Both the position numbers and the translations under genes were made by a program. A DNA stretch of 64,000 nt from Micromonospora arborensis (lineage in GTDB: Bacteria > Actinomycetota > Actinomycetes > Mycobacteriales > Micromonosporaceae). The notes under the pieces are model-generated. The model saw nothing but the letters and a program-made list of their open reading frames with translations, was not told the DNA's origin and searched no databases. The stretch spans positions 124,001 to 188,000 of the forward strand of contig NZ_PYBV01000036.1 of assembly GCF_003205615.1 (NCBI RefSeq), read 5' to 3'. Positions 62,815 through 64,000 of the stretch are shown here, one piece after another; within the stretch, counting starts at the first letter, position 1; each line of letters opens with the position of its first letter.

Positions 62815-62932
62815 CCACTCGGCTGCTGGGCCGCACCAGGGTTGCTCGGTGGAAGACCTGACGCGAAACTCAGGGCCACCCGAGGGAGGTTCCCGGAGGT
62901 CGGACGAGCGGCGCTGGCCAGATGATGCTGGC

Positions 62933-63529
62933 ATGAAACGCGCTGCGCTCTACGTGATCGCCGGGCCGCTCGGCATTGCGGCCTACGGCCTCGTCCGTCT
63001 GTGGGGAAAATCCGACGGGGTGTACGGCCCGGGGTTCGACTGGCAGGCCGCGCACCTGGTCGCCCTGGCCGGCATGGTGTTCTTCGTCCCGGGGGTCCGC
63101 ACACTGGCCCGCCTGCTGCCCCGCAGCCCTTGGCGCACCGGGGTGGTGGCCCTCACGTTCATCGGGCTCGCCGCGACGATGGTGCAGTTCGGCGCCGACA
63201 TCGTGGAGGGGCTCCTGGCCGCGGACCGGGCGGAGATGTCGGCGCTCGGCGCGGACTTCAAGGACATCCCCGGCGTCGAGGTGGCCTTCTACGACGTCGT
63301 ACCCCAACTGTTCTTCCTCGGCTTGGTCGTCCTCGCGGGGCTGCTCGCGGCCAGGCGGCGGCTGCCCTGGTGGAGCCCGCCGCTGCTGCTCGCCGGCATC
63401 GTCCTGCCGGTGGTCACCCTCGACCTGCTCCCCATCGGCGGCCTGTGCATGGCGTTGGCGTTGGCGCCGGCGCTGCCGAGCGTGGCCCAGCAGGGTGAGC
63501 GGGCCATGCCCCCTGTCGCTGTCCACTGA
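62933..63529 (+). CDS. Integral membrane protein of unknown function
   Basis: The product has 198 residues from ATG 62933 with about six hydrophobic segments (RAALYVIAGPLGIAAYGLV, HLVALAGMVFFVPGVRTLA, GVVALTFIGLAATMVQFGA, QLFFLGLVVLAGLLAARR, WSPPLLLAGIVLPVVTL, LCMALALAPALP). The extracytosolic loop between the third and fourth carries RAEMSALGADFKDIPG. The family is not recognised. It is probably transcribed alone or with the preceding genes. Confidence 0.7.
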   Translation: MKRAALYVIAGPLGIAAYGLVRLWGKSDGVYGPGFDWQAAHLVALAGMVFFVPGVRTLARLLPRSPWRTGVVALTFIGLAATMVQFGADIVEGLLAADRAEMSALGADFKDIPGVEVAFYDVVPQLFFLGLVVLAGLLAARRRLPWWSPPLLLAGIVLPVVTLDLLPIGGLCMALALAPALPSVAQQGERAMPPVAVH

Positions 63530-63546
63530 GGAAGCTTTCTGATGCG

Positions 63547-63582
63547 CTGGCCCCCGGCGTCGGAGTCGACGGCGGGGGCCAG
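63547..63582. terminator. Bidirectional terminator hairpin
   Basis: A perfect 10-base stem (CTGGCCCCCG and its complement at 63573-63582) lies between convergent genes. Confidence 0.8.
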
Positions 63583-63599
63583 GCTGCGATGACGGACCG

Positions 63600-64000
63600 T
63601 TACTTCAGTGCGAGGGTGCGGGCGTCGGCGGCGATGACGCTGGCGACCGCTGCCGGCACCAGCTTGCCGGCCTGCCGGTCGGCGTACGTGGCCAGCTCGG
63701 CGTACTCGGCCCGAACCAGCCTGGTGGTCATCGCGGTGACGGCGGCCGGATCCGCGCCGGACGTGAGGATCAGGTAGCCGAGACCGGCCTGGCTCACCGT
63801 CACGGTGAAGGTGCTGGTCGCGGTGGCGGTGCCCTCGGGGCCGCTCACCGCGGCGGAGATGGTGTGCCGACCCGCGGTCAGCTTGGCCAGGTCGAGCTTG
63901 CGGCCGGCGGCCGACTTCTTGCCGTCCAGCGTGACAGTGACGGTGTCCGCGTTGGTCGCGGCGACCGCGATCACCGGGGACTGCGCCCGGTCGAGCCGAG
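63600..64000 (-). CDS. C-terminal end of a secreted-type protein with an Ig-like domain (partial)
   Basis: The frame ends at TAA 63600-63602 and is open to the right edge, so about 133 residues are seen. An Ig-like beta-sandwich is visible: VIAVAATNADTVTVTLDGK, LDLAKLTAGRHTISAAVSG, then ATATSTFTVTVS. A C-terminal helical tail follows with AAVTAMTTRLVRAEYAELA and KLVPAAVASVIAADARTLAL. Such ends are common in large secreted hydrolases of actinomycetes. The catalytic part, if any, lies outside the window. Confidence 0.65.
   Translation of the reverse strand, partial: RLDRAQSPVIAVAATNADTVTVTLDGKKSAAGRKLDLAKLTAGRHTISAAVSGPEGTATATSTFTVTVSQAGLGYLILTSGADPAAVTAMTTRLVRAEYAELATYADRQAGKLVPAAVASVIAADARTLALK

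Noticed and set aside
1..64000. tRNA, rRNA, CRISPR arrays, prophage or integrative-element ends
   Set aside because: No clover-leaf sequences, no spaced direct-repeat arrays and no integrase were seen; only the single transposase remnant at 1.6-1.9 kb points to mobile DNA.

Overview
The window is high-GC DNA with many GTG starts, purine-rich AGGAGG/GGAG ribosome binding sites, 1-4 base gene overlaps and typical actinomycete families: an AfsR/SARP regulator, SigE-type ECF sigma factors, paired S-adenosyl methyltransferases of the PF04672 type, secreted CBM13/CBM2-type proteins and a HelR-like RNA polymerase recycling ATPase. This fits a filamentous actinomycete, most likely of the Micromonosporaceae. 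That assignment is inference, since no rRNA, tRNA or other marker is present.

Left edge (1-6.4 kb): a minus-strand accessory group holds a STAND/NB-ARC NTPase cut by the window edge, two small proteins that look like YbjN/type-III-chaperone folds, an unknown proline-rich-start protein and a decayed transposase. An AbiEi/DUF559-like gene, a possible SPFH-like gene and a secreted barnase-type RNase with its barstar inhibitor follow.

Arabinose region (6.5-17.6 kb): a GH51 arabinofuranosidase faces a LacI regulator, followed by a secreted two-domain esterase, a sugar ABC transporter (lipoprotein plus two permeases) and an IlvD/Edd sugar-acid dehydratase. The LacI and GH51 upstream regions share a 14-base operator-like motif. 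Together they look like release, import and catabolism of arabinose-containing plant polymers.

Regulators and general functions (17.6-31.7 kb): a membrane protein, an ECF sigma factor coupled to a membrane-anchored repeat protein, a TAP-family exported peptidase, a 933-residue AfsR-type regulator, an S-adenosyl methyltransferase, an HD protein, a GlxA-type AraC regulator, an MFS exporter, a VOC protein and a HEAT-repeat protein.

Plastic catabolic region (32-46.3 kb): gntR-lutA-lutB-lutC runs divergently from a fumarylacetoacetase-family hydrolase and a dehydrogenase. This fits the non-phosphorylative deoxy-sugar route, whose last step gives pyruvate plus L-lactate, with LutABC oxidising the lactate. 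Around it are collapsed gene pairs: the 3' ends of a TetR regulator and an aldo-keto reductase now touch, as do those of a GntR regulator and a galactonate dehydratase. Intact manD and gntK follow. An XRE-TPR regulator sits upstream of three small, partly overlapping ORFs.

Right part (46.3-64 kb): a 1,820-residue eukaryote-like multidomain acyl-CoA carboxylase, a phosphodiester-glycosidase-like secreted protein, a CBM2 remnant, a second S-adenosyl methyltransferase, two unknown proteins, a secreted lectin-FN3-sugar dehydrogenase fusion, and a helR gene with a rifamycin-associated element (RAE) in its upstream region. That element also lies within a good promoter match pointing the other way, at a GDPD plus SLATT-domain pair. 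The best candidates for something new are the left-edge STAND/YbjN-like cassette and this RAE-centred divergent locus.
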